Shown piece by piece: positions 10,291 through 20,795 of a stretch of 64,000 bases of DNA. The notes below the pieces were generated by a model. The model searched no databases. It saw only the letters and a program-made list of their open reading frames with translations, and was not told the DNA's origin. Position numbers and translations under genes: made by a program. Numbering within the stretch: the first letter of the stretch is position 1; each line of letters begins with the position of its first letter. Location: contig NADL03000513.1 of assembly GCA_002205965.3 (NCBI GenBank), forward strand, positions 124,001 to 188,000, in the 5' to 3' direction. The DNA comes from Kappaphycus alvarezii (Eukaryota > Rhodophyta > Florideophyceae > Gigartinales > Solieriaceae).

Positions 10291-11014
10291 AAGTTGTTGT
10301 CCAATGCCATTGTGGTACCCTGATCATCAAAGGGGTGGGCTTTACCATCCCAATTTACTAGTTTCTGGCTCAAGTAAAACAGTCCCATTCTAGCTCTCTC
10401 TGAGTGAATGTTTACATCCTCTACATGTCCATATTGTACCCATTGACATAGTCTGGTCATAACACTGTTCGGATGAGGACTTTAGCAATTTTTTTGATGC
10501 TAGCGTTGCATACCGATCAACTGGTTCTTTCATATGTGACAACTTGGCCGATTATCACCCTTTGTTGGTAGCAGTTGCTAGAAGGTGATTGAAGATCTTT
10601 TAGGGTAACCTACTGTACTTTCTATCCTTTTACCTCTTAGTTTTTAATGATTTTTTTATGGTAAAGTACAGTAGTGTACAGTACTACTACTGTACTGGCA
10701 ATTGCCAGCCACAGACCGCTCGGGTGTCGGTTGTGTAGCGAGCAACCGAGGCGTCTAGACCATTGGGAAGAGGCAACGTCACCTTGCTGAGCTCCCCTCC
10801 CCTCATAGATATAAATATTTCTGCACTACTGTCTTCTCTACCCTTCTACTACTTTCCACTCCCATCACTCTGGATGTAAAATCTAGTCGTGTACGCATAT
10901 GCAATTTTTCCTTCAGATAATGACCTATAAAGTAAGAAACGAAAAGTCTTCTGTCCGACACGTGCCTGTATCCCAGCTCTTTCTTGAAGACTACCCAACA
11001 TTTTTCATCGAATC
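10291..11014. other. Unassigned spacer with TACAGTA palindromes
   Basis: No coding signal. At 10,664-10,699 there is a cluster of TACAGTA/TACTGTA words forming short inverted repeats (GTACAGTACTACTACTGTAC). The left flank of gypsy element G ends here with the target site GAATC. Confidence 0.4.
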
Positions 11015-11429
11015 TGTTGTATTCTACTGTCATCAATGGCGCGTTATCATCATGATGTCGTGCAAATGCGCCACGTCAATATCGTTTGCGCAAATGCGTG
11101 CGGTACTACTATATTGCATACAATGCATCGTAGTATTGGTCGTGCGACAGATATTGACAGCGGTATACTTTATAAGTAGTCTACGTCAGGTTGCGCACGC
11201 AATCTCTTTTGCCGAGTCAGCTGCCAACTGACACGGCAAAGGTTCTTATAAGGGCCATCCGACTTCTCGGTGGCCACTCATGAGAGAGGCAACTCTCAGT
11301 GATTGTAACTATCGCCTTCGTTTCTTGCGACTCTTTCGCACTCTGTGTATTCCGTTTCAAGCTATCTTACTCAGTTTTTTGATCCTTAATTCAGTCTACC
11401 GTTGAGCAGTGCGCCAACACTGAACAACA
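11015..11429 (+). repeat. 5' LTR of gypsy element G
   Basis: 415-bp direct repeat, nearly identical to 15,415-15,831. It holds GCTATCTTACTCAG and other transcription-start-like sequence near its 3' end. Short frames within it are shared by both LTRs and are not genes. Confidence 0.88.
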
Positions 11430-11483
11430 AAGCGCTTTGGCTCAAAAGAGCAGAGTGTTTGACGTACTGTTCAAGAGTGGACA

Positions 11484-12011
11484 ATGGTTACCTCCAATTC
11501 CGGAGTCGTTGCTGTCATCCAACCTCCGCAACTGAAGTCCGTCGACCAACCAGCCCTCATCAAATTTGAAACGGCGTTCGCAGCATACAGTGCCAAGGTT
11601 GAAGATGTAAACAAGGATCGAGATGAATATGTGAAGTTGTCAGTCGCAACTGTGGAAAGCTGTATTGCTCCAGACTTGTTACACGCACTATGTGTCATGG
11701 GCGACATCGAAGGAGCTCAAACACTGGCGGAAAGTACTCATGAGAAGGTGCAGGATTGGTTTGACAAAGCTTCAAGTTCTTCCCCTAAGGATCTTTCGGA
11801 ACATATTGATGCCGCTCTCCGCCTCATATCGTTCACGCCAAGCAAAGAGGACCCCGCTGGAGGTGTTTTAAACTTCATTATTTCTGTGATCACAGCATTG
11901 GATCAAAACAATGCGTCAGAGATATTGAAGGACACCGACTTGGCAAAGAAATTTCTCGACAGACTTGTCCGAAAATTTCATCCGAGGTTCTACAAGAACG
12001 CATTCGAATGA
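11484..12011 (+). CDS. Gag of gypsy element G
   Basis: A 175-codon frame starts 54 bp after the 5' LTR. It begins MVTSNSGVVAVIQPPQLKSV, followed by a helical region with ALIKFETAFAAY and VEDVNKDRDEYVKLSVA. This layout (a position-one binding segment, then FxxxxxxY) fits the capsid region of Ty3/gypsy gags. It stops at 12,011, whereas related polyproteins continue to a zinc knuckle; here a CxxxD...HRLKDCP remnant follows in another frame at about 12,265-12,320. So this is a truncated gag, possibly still translated. Confidence 0.65.
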   Translation: MVTSNSGVVAVIQPPQLKSVDQPALIKFETAFAAYSAKVEDVNKDRDEYVKLSVATVESCIAPDLLHALCVMGDIEGAQTLAESTHEKVQDWFDKASSSSPKDLSEHIDAALRLISFTPSKEDPAGGVLNFIISVITALDQNNASEILKDTDLAKKFLDRLVRKFHPRFYKNAFE

Positions 12012-12059
12012 TGAAAAGAGGATGAAAGAAAGAACAGCTTGCAAGTATCAAACTCTTCA

Positions 12060-12830
12060 GGGATGAAGTGTCTAACATAGCACTTGAGTTTGCTCTCACG
12101 GAAACCGCTCGTGCACGTGTTAATCCACGCAAAACTCGCAATGCTCGTGAAGGAAAAAGGGCAACCCACGAGGCTTTTGGGACAGCAAGAGAGGGGTAAA
12201 CTCCAAATACAAATCCAGCAACGCCAAACAGTCGGCCACCTAAGCGCAAAGACTCAGAGTGGAACCAAGAGTGTCTTAATGAAGACTGAACTGGTGTCCA
12301 TCGTCTCAAGGATTGTCCCATCACCTCCTCCGAGAAGAAGAAGGAACTCTACGAGAAGCATTATGGCAACAAGAAGAGCAAGAAGGCCAAGACAGTGACA
12401 GAGTTGTCCAACGCAACAGAGGGAACACCGAACGAAAGTGAAGGGAGATTCCGATTAGCGTTGGGGGACTCTTTGTTCGACACTGTTCTTGGGGATTCTG
12501 ATTCTTTAGCAGAATTCAGCGCGGTAGATGCGAAGATATTTGAGAAGGTACGGGCAGCTGTACCAGATATCATTGTCAAGAATTTACCTGTCCCTCTCTC
12601 CCTCGAAGGTGCCTTTAAGGCAAAGGGTACTCCTACCGCCACCGCCTCCAGCACAGCAATCCTTACCGTCACCATCTACCTCCAGGCTCTAATATTCCGG
12701 TACGAGTCCGAGGTTTCGAGTAATACGTTGTTGATTGCGACATGGACGAGATACTGCTTGGTCGAACTTTCCCCAATTCCCTCGGGTTCAACCTCAGTGA
12801 CCATTTGGCCCAGATAAGGGACAAGATTCA
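12060..12830 (+). pseudogene. Gypsy G zinc-knuckle and protease region (broken)
   Basis: Frame-shifted coding remnants. HRLKDCPITSSEKKKELYEKHYG (about 12,300-12,365) looks like the end of a zinc knuckle. The frame at 12,395-12,817 continues with LALGDSLFDTVLGDSDSLAEFS, where D-S/D-D replaces the expected DSG/DTG of an aspartic protease. Catalytic competence is therefore doubtful. Confidence 0.5.
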
Positions 12831-13049
12831 CGACAAGCATGTGTTAGACATCAACGCATAGCAGATCAAGCTTGGTACTGCCAAGTATCAAGGTCTGTCG
12901 TACATGGCTGCCGACGATGACCCCATTGAGCTGCCAGAATGCCTAGCAGTCGGCATCAGTCAAGCCATCAACGAAGATGAACTGCTGGCCAACATCAAAT
13001 CGTTCCTACTCGTTTGCAAGTAAATTTGACTCAAGATACACTTAGGAAA

Positions 13050-13900
13050 GTCAACCCTTTTCGCACAGCAGGTTCAATTCTGTGGAAGGATTATTTCTGC
13101 AGAAGGTGCGGAGTGTCGTCTTCGACATTTTTGTTCATTTTTGTCTTTGAACACACCTACAATGGCAAGTGAACTACAGCAATTTGTCTGCGCTACCAAT
13201 TGGATTAGTAACGCAATCGGTGCCTACATCGAACGCATTGCACCGTTGCACGACCTACTGGAAGAATGTTATTCTAAGGGCAGCAAGAGGATAAAGAACG
13301 CAATTCGAAACCTCTCTCTCACCAACTTATGGGGCGCAGTACATGATATCAGCTTTCGTTGATATCAAAATTCAATTACCCGCTTCGGTCAAGCTTACTT
13401 ATTCGAAGTTTGGAAACATCCTGTGTCGTTTCACTGACGCTTCATAGAGTCACTGGGCAGCAATCCTCACCCAGGTTCCGTTTAAGGATCGCAACAATGC
13501 CATCAAAGAACAACCACACGAGCCTCTCTGTTTCCTATCCGGGGTATTCTCAGGATCAATTGTCAACTTGTCTGTGGCAGAGAAAGAAAGATACACAATA
13601 GAAAAGGCCATGTGTCGATTGGACTACTTCATTCTGGGCCACGAAGTAACAATTTTCACTGATTACGCGAATCTAATTATCTTTTCGCCCATACGGACGC
13701 AAACCAGGAATGGCGAGACACGCAGCAAGCAAACTAATGCGCTGGGAAATCAAACTTAGCGCATTTAGATATGTTTTCGAGCATTTACATGGAGAAAGAA
13801 ACTTTTGGGCCGATATGCCAACCCGTTAGCCCGTGAGATCTAATTCTTCAGCACGAGCAGCAAAGGTACCTCGCGCTATGGCACTCATGTACGCCCTGTC
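13050..13900 (+). pseudogene. Gypsy G RT thumb and RNase H (RT core deleted)
   Basis: The frames give QVQFCGRIISAEG and ELQQFVCATNWI...IAPLHDLLEE (RT thumb/connection). These are followed by CRFTDAS (RNase H first Asp), EPLCFLSGVFSGS, VAEKERYTIEKAMCRLDYFILG and VTIFTDYANL (final catalytic region). A region such as FSKLDL...YLDD is absent between 12,830 and 13,050, so the RT core was lost. Three frames are used across the stretch. Confidence 0.7.
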
Positions 13901-14039
13901 AATCCAGGACTAGACTTTAAATTCGACTGGCCGACGATGGAGGGTATTAGAAAAGCACAAGAATGCACATCAGAGTCGCCACCAGTTGGGTTCAAGGCTA
14001 CCAGTGAGGGTTTCCAGAACAAGCTGTTGTTTTGAATTA

Positions 14040-14700
14040 CTCAAGCTACGAATTCTCATTGCAGCAAATACTGTTCGATGGTCATAGAGCTTTTAATGTG
14101 ACTTTCACAGCGGTAAATTCCCACTTCTATTGGAAGAGCATGGAAAAGGACGTCAAGACGTTCGTCACCTCCTGTCTGCATTAGCAACAATCTGGGATGA
14201 TCATACCACGTCGTTTAGGTCACGATTTACATGCCAATGAACCTAATGAGCTTCTTTACTTCGATTTCTGTTATATTTCTCCGGCAGAGGATGGGTTTTT
14301 ATACGTGCTAGTGCTCAAGGACGACCACAGCGGGTACGTTTGGCTCATACCAGCCTCTGAGACCACAGCTGAAGTCGTCGCAATCTCAATGATTCAATGA
14401 TTTGCAGTACTTCGGGTGGTGCACGAGTGGGTGTCTGATAGAGTTTCGCACTTCAAGAATGTAGTTATCAGACTTCCGCAAAAGAAGAAAAAGTCATCTC
14501 ACCATTTCACCCTTGCGTATTGTCCATAGTCGAATGGAACAGTAGAAGTTGTGTGTCGAGAGCTCCTGAGAACGTGTCGTGCACTGCTTTCTAAAAAAAC
14601 TAACACAAAACTCGCTGGCCTGGTGTTCTACTGGTCGTTCAGTCTGTGCTCAACAATTCTGCTCCATCTCGCCTAGGAAACCTTGCCCATTGACAGTTTT
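14040..14700 (+). pseudogene. Gypsy G integrase
   Basis: The best frame (14,197-14,400) reads ELLYFDFCYISPAEDGFLYVLVLKDDHSGYVWLIPA, the first catalytic-Asp region of a Ty3/gypsy integrase. Further pieces on the plus strand are an H...C remnant upstream (14,130-14,190) and a SNGTVEV-like region about 14,525-14,560 that would carry the catalytic Glu. Stops separate the pieces. Confidence 0.75.
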
Positions 14701-15109
14701 CACTGGTCACAAACAGGACTCCCCGATTACTGCGATTACTAGAAAGTCGGAAAGAAGACGGAAATTCATACTATTGCTGACGTTCGACGATCCCAGAAGC
14801 GAAAAACTGAATCTCTGCAGTTTCCACTCAGTGAAATGCATAAGAATGTCGCACTTCGCTCTGGAAAGAAACGCAAACAGGCGGTCTACTATACAACCGC
14901 AAGGAAAATGTACGCCCAACTAATTTTAGATAGGGAGACTTCGTTCTCCGCAGTGTTCAGCAACTTTATCACACCCGTAAGACGTCCTTGAAGTGTCTGG
15001 GACCGTACTGCGTCACAAAATGTCGAAATGGCCACATATTTGTTATCAAATCTTTCCTGGATGGATCAAATATAGAAGTACATGGCCGTGGACTAAATTA
15101 TTCCGTAAC

Positions 15110-15318
15110 GAAGACTGAGAAGTAACGGAAGAGCTACTTGGTCATCTTGCCTATCAACAAGGCGAGTTTCTTGTGATCTACTGTGTCCTGGATATCAGGA
15201 GAAAGGACGGGGTGACAGAATTGCTTGTGAAATGGCGCGTATTTGCTCTTGAGGAAACCGACTGGGTGTCACTGGGATCACTTCAACAAGACTTACGAAC
15301 TATGGTAGAGGACTAAAT
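15110..15318 (+). pseudogene. Chromodomain-like tail of gypsy G integrase
   Basis: In the frame before the 3' LTR the sequence reads LVIYCVLDIRRKDGVTELLVKWRVFALEETDWVSLGSL. This has the chromodomain pattern of three short strands (ELLVKWR), then a conserved W (DWVSL) and a helix. Chromodomains at the integrase C-terminus direct some Ty3/gypsy elements to heterochromatin. Confidence 0.6.
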
Positions 15319-15414
15319 AATGGATATATCCGCCAACGGTACGCATCGTCAACGCGCCATCACTGACAATCTCTCAGTAATAGCTTGGTTTCCACCTCAA
15401 CAATTATGGGGCGC

Positions 15415-15831
15415 TGTTGTATTCTACTGTCATCAATGGCGCGTTATCATCATGATGTCGTGCAAATGCGCCACGTCAATATCGTTTGCGCAAATGCGTG
15501 CGGTACTACTATATTGCATACAATGCATCGTAGTATTGGTCGTGCGACAGATATTGACAGCGGTATACTTTATAAGTAGTCTACGTCAGTTGCGCACGCA
15601 ATTCTCTTTTGCCGAGTCAGCTGCCAACTGACACGGCAAAGGTGCTTATAAGGGCCATCCGACTTCTCGGGTGGCCACTCATGAGAGAGGCAACTCTCAG
15701 TGATTGTAACTATCGCCTTCGTTTCTTGCGACTCTTTCGCACTCTGTGTATTCCGTTTCAAGCTATCTTACTCAGTTTTTCTGATCCTTAATTCAGTCTA
15801 CCGTTGAGCAGTGCGCCAACACTGAACAACA
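15415..15831 (+). repeat. 3' LTR of gypsy element G
   Basis: 417-bp direct repeat of 11,015-11,429. The preceding TTATGGGGCGC (15,404-15,414) is a short purine tract candidate. Confidence 0.88.
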
Positions 15832-15837
15832 AAATCA

Positions 15838-16340
15838 AAGTAGCGATATAATATCGAGTCCTGCACACATGATTTTTCACATATGACCGCAGTTCTCACC
15901 AAGGCAACCAGGTGACCCTCCGTGGAGGTGATCTTTCCAAGGCGGCACCAGGTCCATATATTGGGTCTCATGTACACTGCCAACACAAGACGATGCCGGA
16001 TATCAAGGCGATGAGATCTGCCGGTGACACACACTATTTTGACATTATATTAAGCAGCTTTCTTGCTCCCATTTATGCCAGAAAGAAGAGTTGCCATCAA
16101 TTCACGAGCCCAAATGCAACCCATGCGGAGAAGAAAAACACTAAAGACTTCTTTCTTAATTGCTAACGAAAAGCAGGCTAATTCCTATCCCCATCTCAAC
16201 GCTCGGAGGCTCGTATCAGGGGCGTTCGCCGTATGAAAGAGGGTTTTAGATCTGTAGCCAGTCGTGCTATGGAACGGGTCTCGAAGGTATTCTTTTACAG
16301 CGATACAACCATTCGAAGTAACGTTCATTGCGGCTTGTTT
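15838..16340 (+). pseudogene. LINE-1 C-terminal endonuclease-like fragment
   Basis: The plus strand encodes HKTMPDIKAMRSAGDTHYFDIILSSFLAPIYARK...SPNATHAEKK, parallel to RPDIKAVGSTEGTDSFDVIFISPLAP...LTSLNAAKA in the copy at 22,763-23,320. The PD...(F)D spacing resembles a restriction-like (PD-D/ExK) endonuclease core. It is followed by remnants of the SNVHCGLFA tail near 16,320. It is interrupted by stops. Confidence 0.6.
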
Positions 16341-19300
16341 GCTTGCTACCATCTCATCTACTTGCTGGTATAGAAAACGCCGCCAGCGGTTGCGGAAACA
16401 TCTTGTGAATGTTTATTGGATATCAGCTTGCTTATTGTTACAAAAAGTGAACCTTCCGTGTTCTCCTTCGGAATTCATTTTCATTTATAAGAGAGAGAAG
16501 AACTTTATTTTGGAAAGAAAAGGCGAGTTGCCAAGAAGCACTTTCTCCAACTAACTTGGGTTGGAAAGATCCAATATGCTACGACTAACCGCGACAGTAG
16601 TTTTATTTTAATTCATATATGTCAGATCTTGGAAGGAGCGAGTAAGCCCTGCAGACAGCTTAGTGTCAGGGCAGGGGGGGGTATGCAGTGATACGCGAAA
16701 GCTCTTTTTCCGCAAAATTTTCAATTTATGAAAGTACCGTAGTTTTCTTGTCAATACCTCTTCGCAAAGATACGTTATTCTAACACCCCTGATGATGCAA
16801 TGACACATATCATTTTTCAAACATCCCACAGACAACCTCTTCTTGTTTGATATTTCAAAGTCTCGAGGAGCTTTACAAACTTCATCGTCATGTAAAAATT
16901 TAGCAATGCCAATTAATCCAAAATAATCCAATTACTACCATGTACGAAAAAAAATTATATGCATGACTCTTATTTATAGTAGCGCCGCGCAGCCACACAT
17001 TTCTACCCCCAAGACTACCCAATAAGACTTGACACCATTATGCCGTGCGGTACATTGTCGTGCCGAGGTTATGGACCTTCTAACCATCGTCATTGGCAGT
17101 TACGGACAAATGGGGTCAACCAGACTCCAGGTGCTTCATAAAGTTTGTAACTTCACTGCCGATCGTCGGGAAAAGCATCCTTTGTCTGTATTCCGGGAGC
17201 TTAAGACAACTGACTCTGCTCTTGTTCTCCGGTAAGCCGCGTTCATGATGAATCACCGGAAAAAGCGCGCGACACCCCACCAGCGGTCCTCCTGACAGGG
17301 CTCTTGCCTGATCCTCGACAAGCAACCATGAAATGCAAGGTGTTCTTTTCTCTCTCTCAACAAAATAATAACGATAAAATCAGGTACTACTGTACTTACA
17401 TACAATGAATTCAGCGTTTCTCACTCCGCACAAGATATTCTGTTTTAATTAGATGCAAATTGCTTTTTTTGAAACAGTATGACCATGAGCGCACAAATAA
17501 GGGTAAAACTTTACCAAGTTAAAAATTTGGAAAGTAATGCCATTTCCTGAAGTGAGAACGTATGTTCCTTAGGGATTAAAGCGATTGGTTACTAGCTGAC
17601 ACAACAAAATGATAGAAGAAAGTCCAAGTTACTATAGAAAAAGGACTCCAGTCTAGCCAGAAACGATTACTGCTTGAAAAGTATTTTTTAACATAGAGTC
17701 TCATGAGACAATGCCATGAGTGTAAAACGATGAAATATTGAATGCTGTCAATTTTACAACTACAAGCGACATCATTACGAGTTTTGGAAAAAATGGGACC
17801 CTGAATTTGCAAATATAACTAGATGAAACAGAGGGGTGGACAGCAGGGGAGCTGCTAAAGGATTAGTAGAGACATGAAAATGTTGACATTGTTTTCTGAA
17901 AGTAGGGGACAGAGGCTCAATGGAGTGTACCTAGATATCCACAAGAATCCAGTTTTTTCATAGATAGTACTGTGGATGTACTCTAGAACTTCTTTACTTG
18001 AGTTAACTCAGGAGAACTAGTAGAAACCAGAATTTTAACTATAGAATAGTGCTTTATAGAACATGAATAAGTAAACAAATAGTGAAATGGGGCTCCATGT
18101 CAAATAAAACATTGTAAAAATTAAATACACGGCAATAAAACCGTTAGTCAGTTACACTGAGTTTCTAAATTCATCCAAGATGATGCAGATGCTTTGGTGG
18201 ACCACTTTGTAATAGAGAAGAGTAATAATGACAGCGAACTAGTCTCTATTACACAACGTTGCAACACAAAAATTTACATTAGTTCCGTTTCAGAACCATT
18301 CCAACCCACCGTTTACTGTAATATCTATTCTGTTTCTAGTTAGAAAATCTGGTCAGCTCATTTTTTAAAAATTACGTCTGCAGACACTAATTCACTGTGT
18401 GTGTGATTTTGGAAAGAGATTTACGGCTCTAGCAGGCTATTGAAGCCCTCCAGCAGTTACAAGAAAAGGTAGAGGCTTTAAGAAATACTCGATTTTTCTA
18501 CAACACCAATATTGAAAAAGGAATTGGAGGTTATATTTACTCAAGCGTCCAATTCATAAAAGCGTACAGTAAAGTTCAAATCAATCCAAGGTAACCTAAA
18601 AGAATGCCTTCTGTCCTTTACTTAAACTGAATAGTGCCAGTATTTCGAAAGGATCAATCTTTGTTATCTTTTGCCATTTAAATATTTCTTCCATTCAGAG
18701 GCTGAAAAATACAGCAGATTTCGGTGCTACAAAATCATATTATATAAATCATTGTCCGCATGTACTTTTTACGCACTCATTGCTATGCATATGATTAGCT
18801 ATCTCGGAAAATCGCTTCGTAGTTTCAAATATTTACTTCTCGAGACAAATTACGCCGGATAATAGTTCGTACAAAAGCTAAGTTCGGAATATAATTAATC
18901 CACTCCATGTAAAATCACTATACTGATAGAGTACATTCGATTTTTTTTTGTTTATTTGAAATTATTTCTAGACTTGTGTTTACATGGGCTTTCAGGTTGT
19001 TATGATTACCAGTTTAGTTTGCGGTGTTCTTTTCCGAATGAATCTCATTTATTTAAACAAAAAAGTTTAGAGTCAAAGGAACAATTTATCTTTGATACAG
19101 CAAATCAAATTGAAATTGCCACTTAAGGTTCAAACTATGGAATTGGTAACAGTGCGTACGAAAACAAATAGTCCCCCGGAAACGAGAAAAACAGCTGGCG
19201 AAAATCCAATCCTTGCAAATGAACTTGGAATGAAACTACATAGTCCCAAAAATTCTGCTACATACAGGTCTCAATTGAAAATCAAATGGACCCTATCTTC

Positions 19301-20146
19301 CCGAGTTTCGCTAAAAACCACAATAAAGAAAGTTCAAAATTTAATTCGCCTATTTACATTATTTTTCAAGTTTTCTTCTTGAAAATTCTTGTACCCCATC
19401 TTGAGGATTTCTTCTGAAATTAATGTGGCTGTAATTTCAGCAAACTGATGCCAAGATTCTAAAATAAAATTTTGAACATGCTTTTATATTCACTGTTTAT
19501 ATCATACGATTTTACTAATATCTTTGCAATTTCCCCAAATATGCTCAAAGTGATTTATTCTGCGAGCAGAAGGTCTTAATGTGAATGTAATTCATGCAAT
19601 GAATATTTATCACTAACTACATTTTAATATAAAATAGTACAGAGAGCTTTAGCATTTCAAGATAGTCCATTTAATCTTAGAATATTTCCTTACAATCACC
19701 GAAATTACCAAAGTTGATAGACGGTACATTTAAATTATGTCAAAAACATCAAAATTTTCGAAATGGGAAATAAATAATTACAAGAACTAAAACAGTTACT
19801 CTTTAAAATTTGAAAAACTTTTAAAAAATATAAGCTTCAAATAATTTTAAACTATCTGATGTAAATTTATTTAAAGCTATGAAGTAATGGTCTAGTTCAT
19901 AGTTTTTTCTTTGGAATTTCAACAAGATAAATTGAACCTGCAGATTTTCATTTTACCAGCCCCGCAACTCTCAACGATCCCACTGCCCTTCTTTCCAAAG
20001 CTGATGCTGTCTAAAAGTCCGCCATCACGCTCTACGCGATGAGGTCAGTACGGATTTCTATCAGATGGATGTCGATACCTTCCATTCTATTGGTCCAGGA
20101 ACTGGGCCAATCAACTATCATGTATGAGTTTTACATTGGTAAACCA
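16341..20146. other. AT-rich stretch with no gene recognised
   Basis: Mostly AT-rich sequence with short, low-quality open frames. The longest are 16,608-16,931 (minus, 107 codons, starting MDYFGLIGIAKFLHDD and carrying several Cys) and 19,092-19,382 (plus, 96 codons, Lys/Thr-rich). Neither has a recognisable domain or promoter. The region is not obviously made of the LTR or LINE families seen elsewhere. Confidence 0.45.
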
Positions 20147-20555
20147 GAGGTGCAGTAATTAACCACCCTTCACAACTCCCAGTGATAGGCAGGCTCAGAG
20201 TCTACTTCCAGATGGTGGGTACCGGGATTTTGTCAAAAGTCTAAAGACTCATACGAATGGATTATGCCGCTTTCATGCAGAAACCTTCCTTGTCCCCACT
20301 GCCGCTCCGTGTGAATGTTAACCTACGCTTTGGTATCTCTGAAGGTCGTTGCATGTGGACCCATAAGTAGTGCCAATAACAGGTCTGTAGCTAGATTCTG
20401 TTAGTCCCAAAGATTAGACGCGAAACTGAGCTCGCGCGGTGAGATAGTTTGGGACGCAAATAAATTCATCCTTGGCCCAGAAGCGTTTATATATTCAAAT
20501 TGGAACGAAAGGTTCTCAAGTAGGACGTTGCAAAAATTCCGCCACATCGCACTGC

Positions 20556-20562
20556 TATAAAA
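20556..20562 (+). promoter_or_regulatory. TATA box of the short-peptide gene, copy 1
   Basis: TATAAAA lies 120 bp before the ATG. The other copy has TATAAAA 119 bp before its ATG, with conserved sequence around it (GCTATAAAAGxGTGTATTTGC). Transcription would be expected to start roughly 30 bp downstream. Confidence 0.65.
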
Positions 20563-20675
20563 GAGTGTATTTGCAGGGCGAATAACTGTTTCAAGAGGCT
20601 ACTACTGTTCCCGACTTACGTGATTGCCGAACACTCCCAACTGCCACTCTCGTCCTGCACAAACCTGAAGATAAA

Positions 20676-20795
20676 ATGAACACCGCCACTTTCTTCATTG
20701 CCGCCGCTATCTTTGTTTCTGCCGCCGCAGGTGCCGATCTTCAGGCGCAGTTCAATGAGCTCCTCGCAATCATCAATGGCTCACCAGCACTCTAA
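20676..20795 (+). CDS. Short secreted peptide, copy 1 (39 residues)
   Basis: The frame runs from ATG 20,676 to TAA 20,795. Residues 1-19 (MNTATFFIAAAIFVSAAAG) form a typical signal peptide with an Ala-rich hydrophobic core and small residues before a likely cleavage site. The remaining 20 residues (ADLQAQFNELLAIINGSPAL) would be the mature peptide: a short amphipathic stretch with an NGSPAL end and no cysteine. Copy 2 (55,860-55,979) differs at seven nucleotides. The only two amino-acid changes fall in the signal peptide, and the mature part has two silent changes. The usual short-ORF doubt is reduced by the TATA box and this pattern of change. It could still be the truncated N-terminus of a longer secreted protein. 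Function unknown. Confidence 0.6.
   Translation: MNTATFFIAAAIFVSAAAGADLQAQFNELLAIINGSPAL

Larger units (their letters stand above)
11015..15831 (+). mobile_element. Ty3/gypsy element G with both LTRs
   Basis: LTRs at 11,015-11,429 and 15,415-15,831 both begin TGTTGTATTC and end GAACAACA, giving terminal TGTTGT/ACAACA inverted repeats. The flanks are GAATC on the left and AAATC on the right, an almost intact 5-bp target duplication. Domain order is gag, protease region, RT thumb, RNase H, integrase, then a chromodomain-like tail, as in chromodomain-bearing Ty3/gypsy elements. By eye the LTRs differ at only about five or six places, yet the pol is badly broken and lacks the RT core. A recent insertion of a defective copy is the simplest reading. 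Confidence 0.88.
20147..20795 (+). repeat. Duplicated segment, copy 1, with promoter and short-peptide gene
   Basis: This roughly 650-bp segment recurs in the same orientation at 55,331-55,979. Shared landmarks include CCTTCACAACTCCCAGTGAT, CAGAAACCTTCCTTGTCCCC, the TATAAAA box and the peptide gene. Similarity begins about 530 bp before the ATG and stops immediately after the stop codon in both copies. Scattered point changes and small indels mark the non-coding part. Confidence 0.85.

Noticed and set aside
10899..11231. Open frames repeated at 10,899-11,231 and 15,320-15,631
   Set aside because: Both lie mainly in the LTRs of gypsy element G and are the same non-coding sequence twice.
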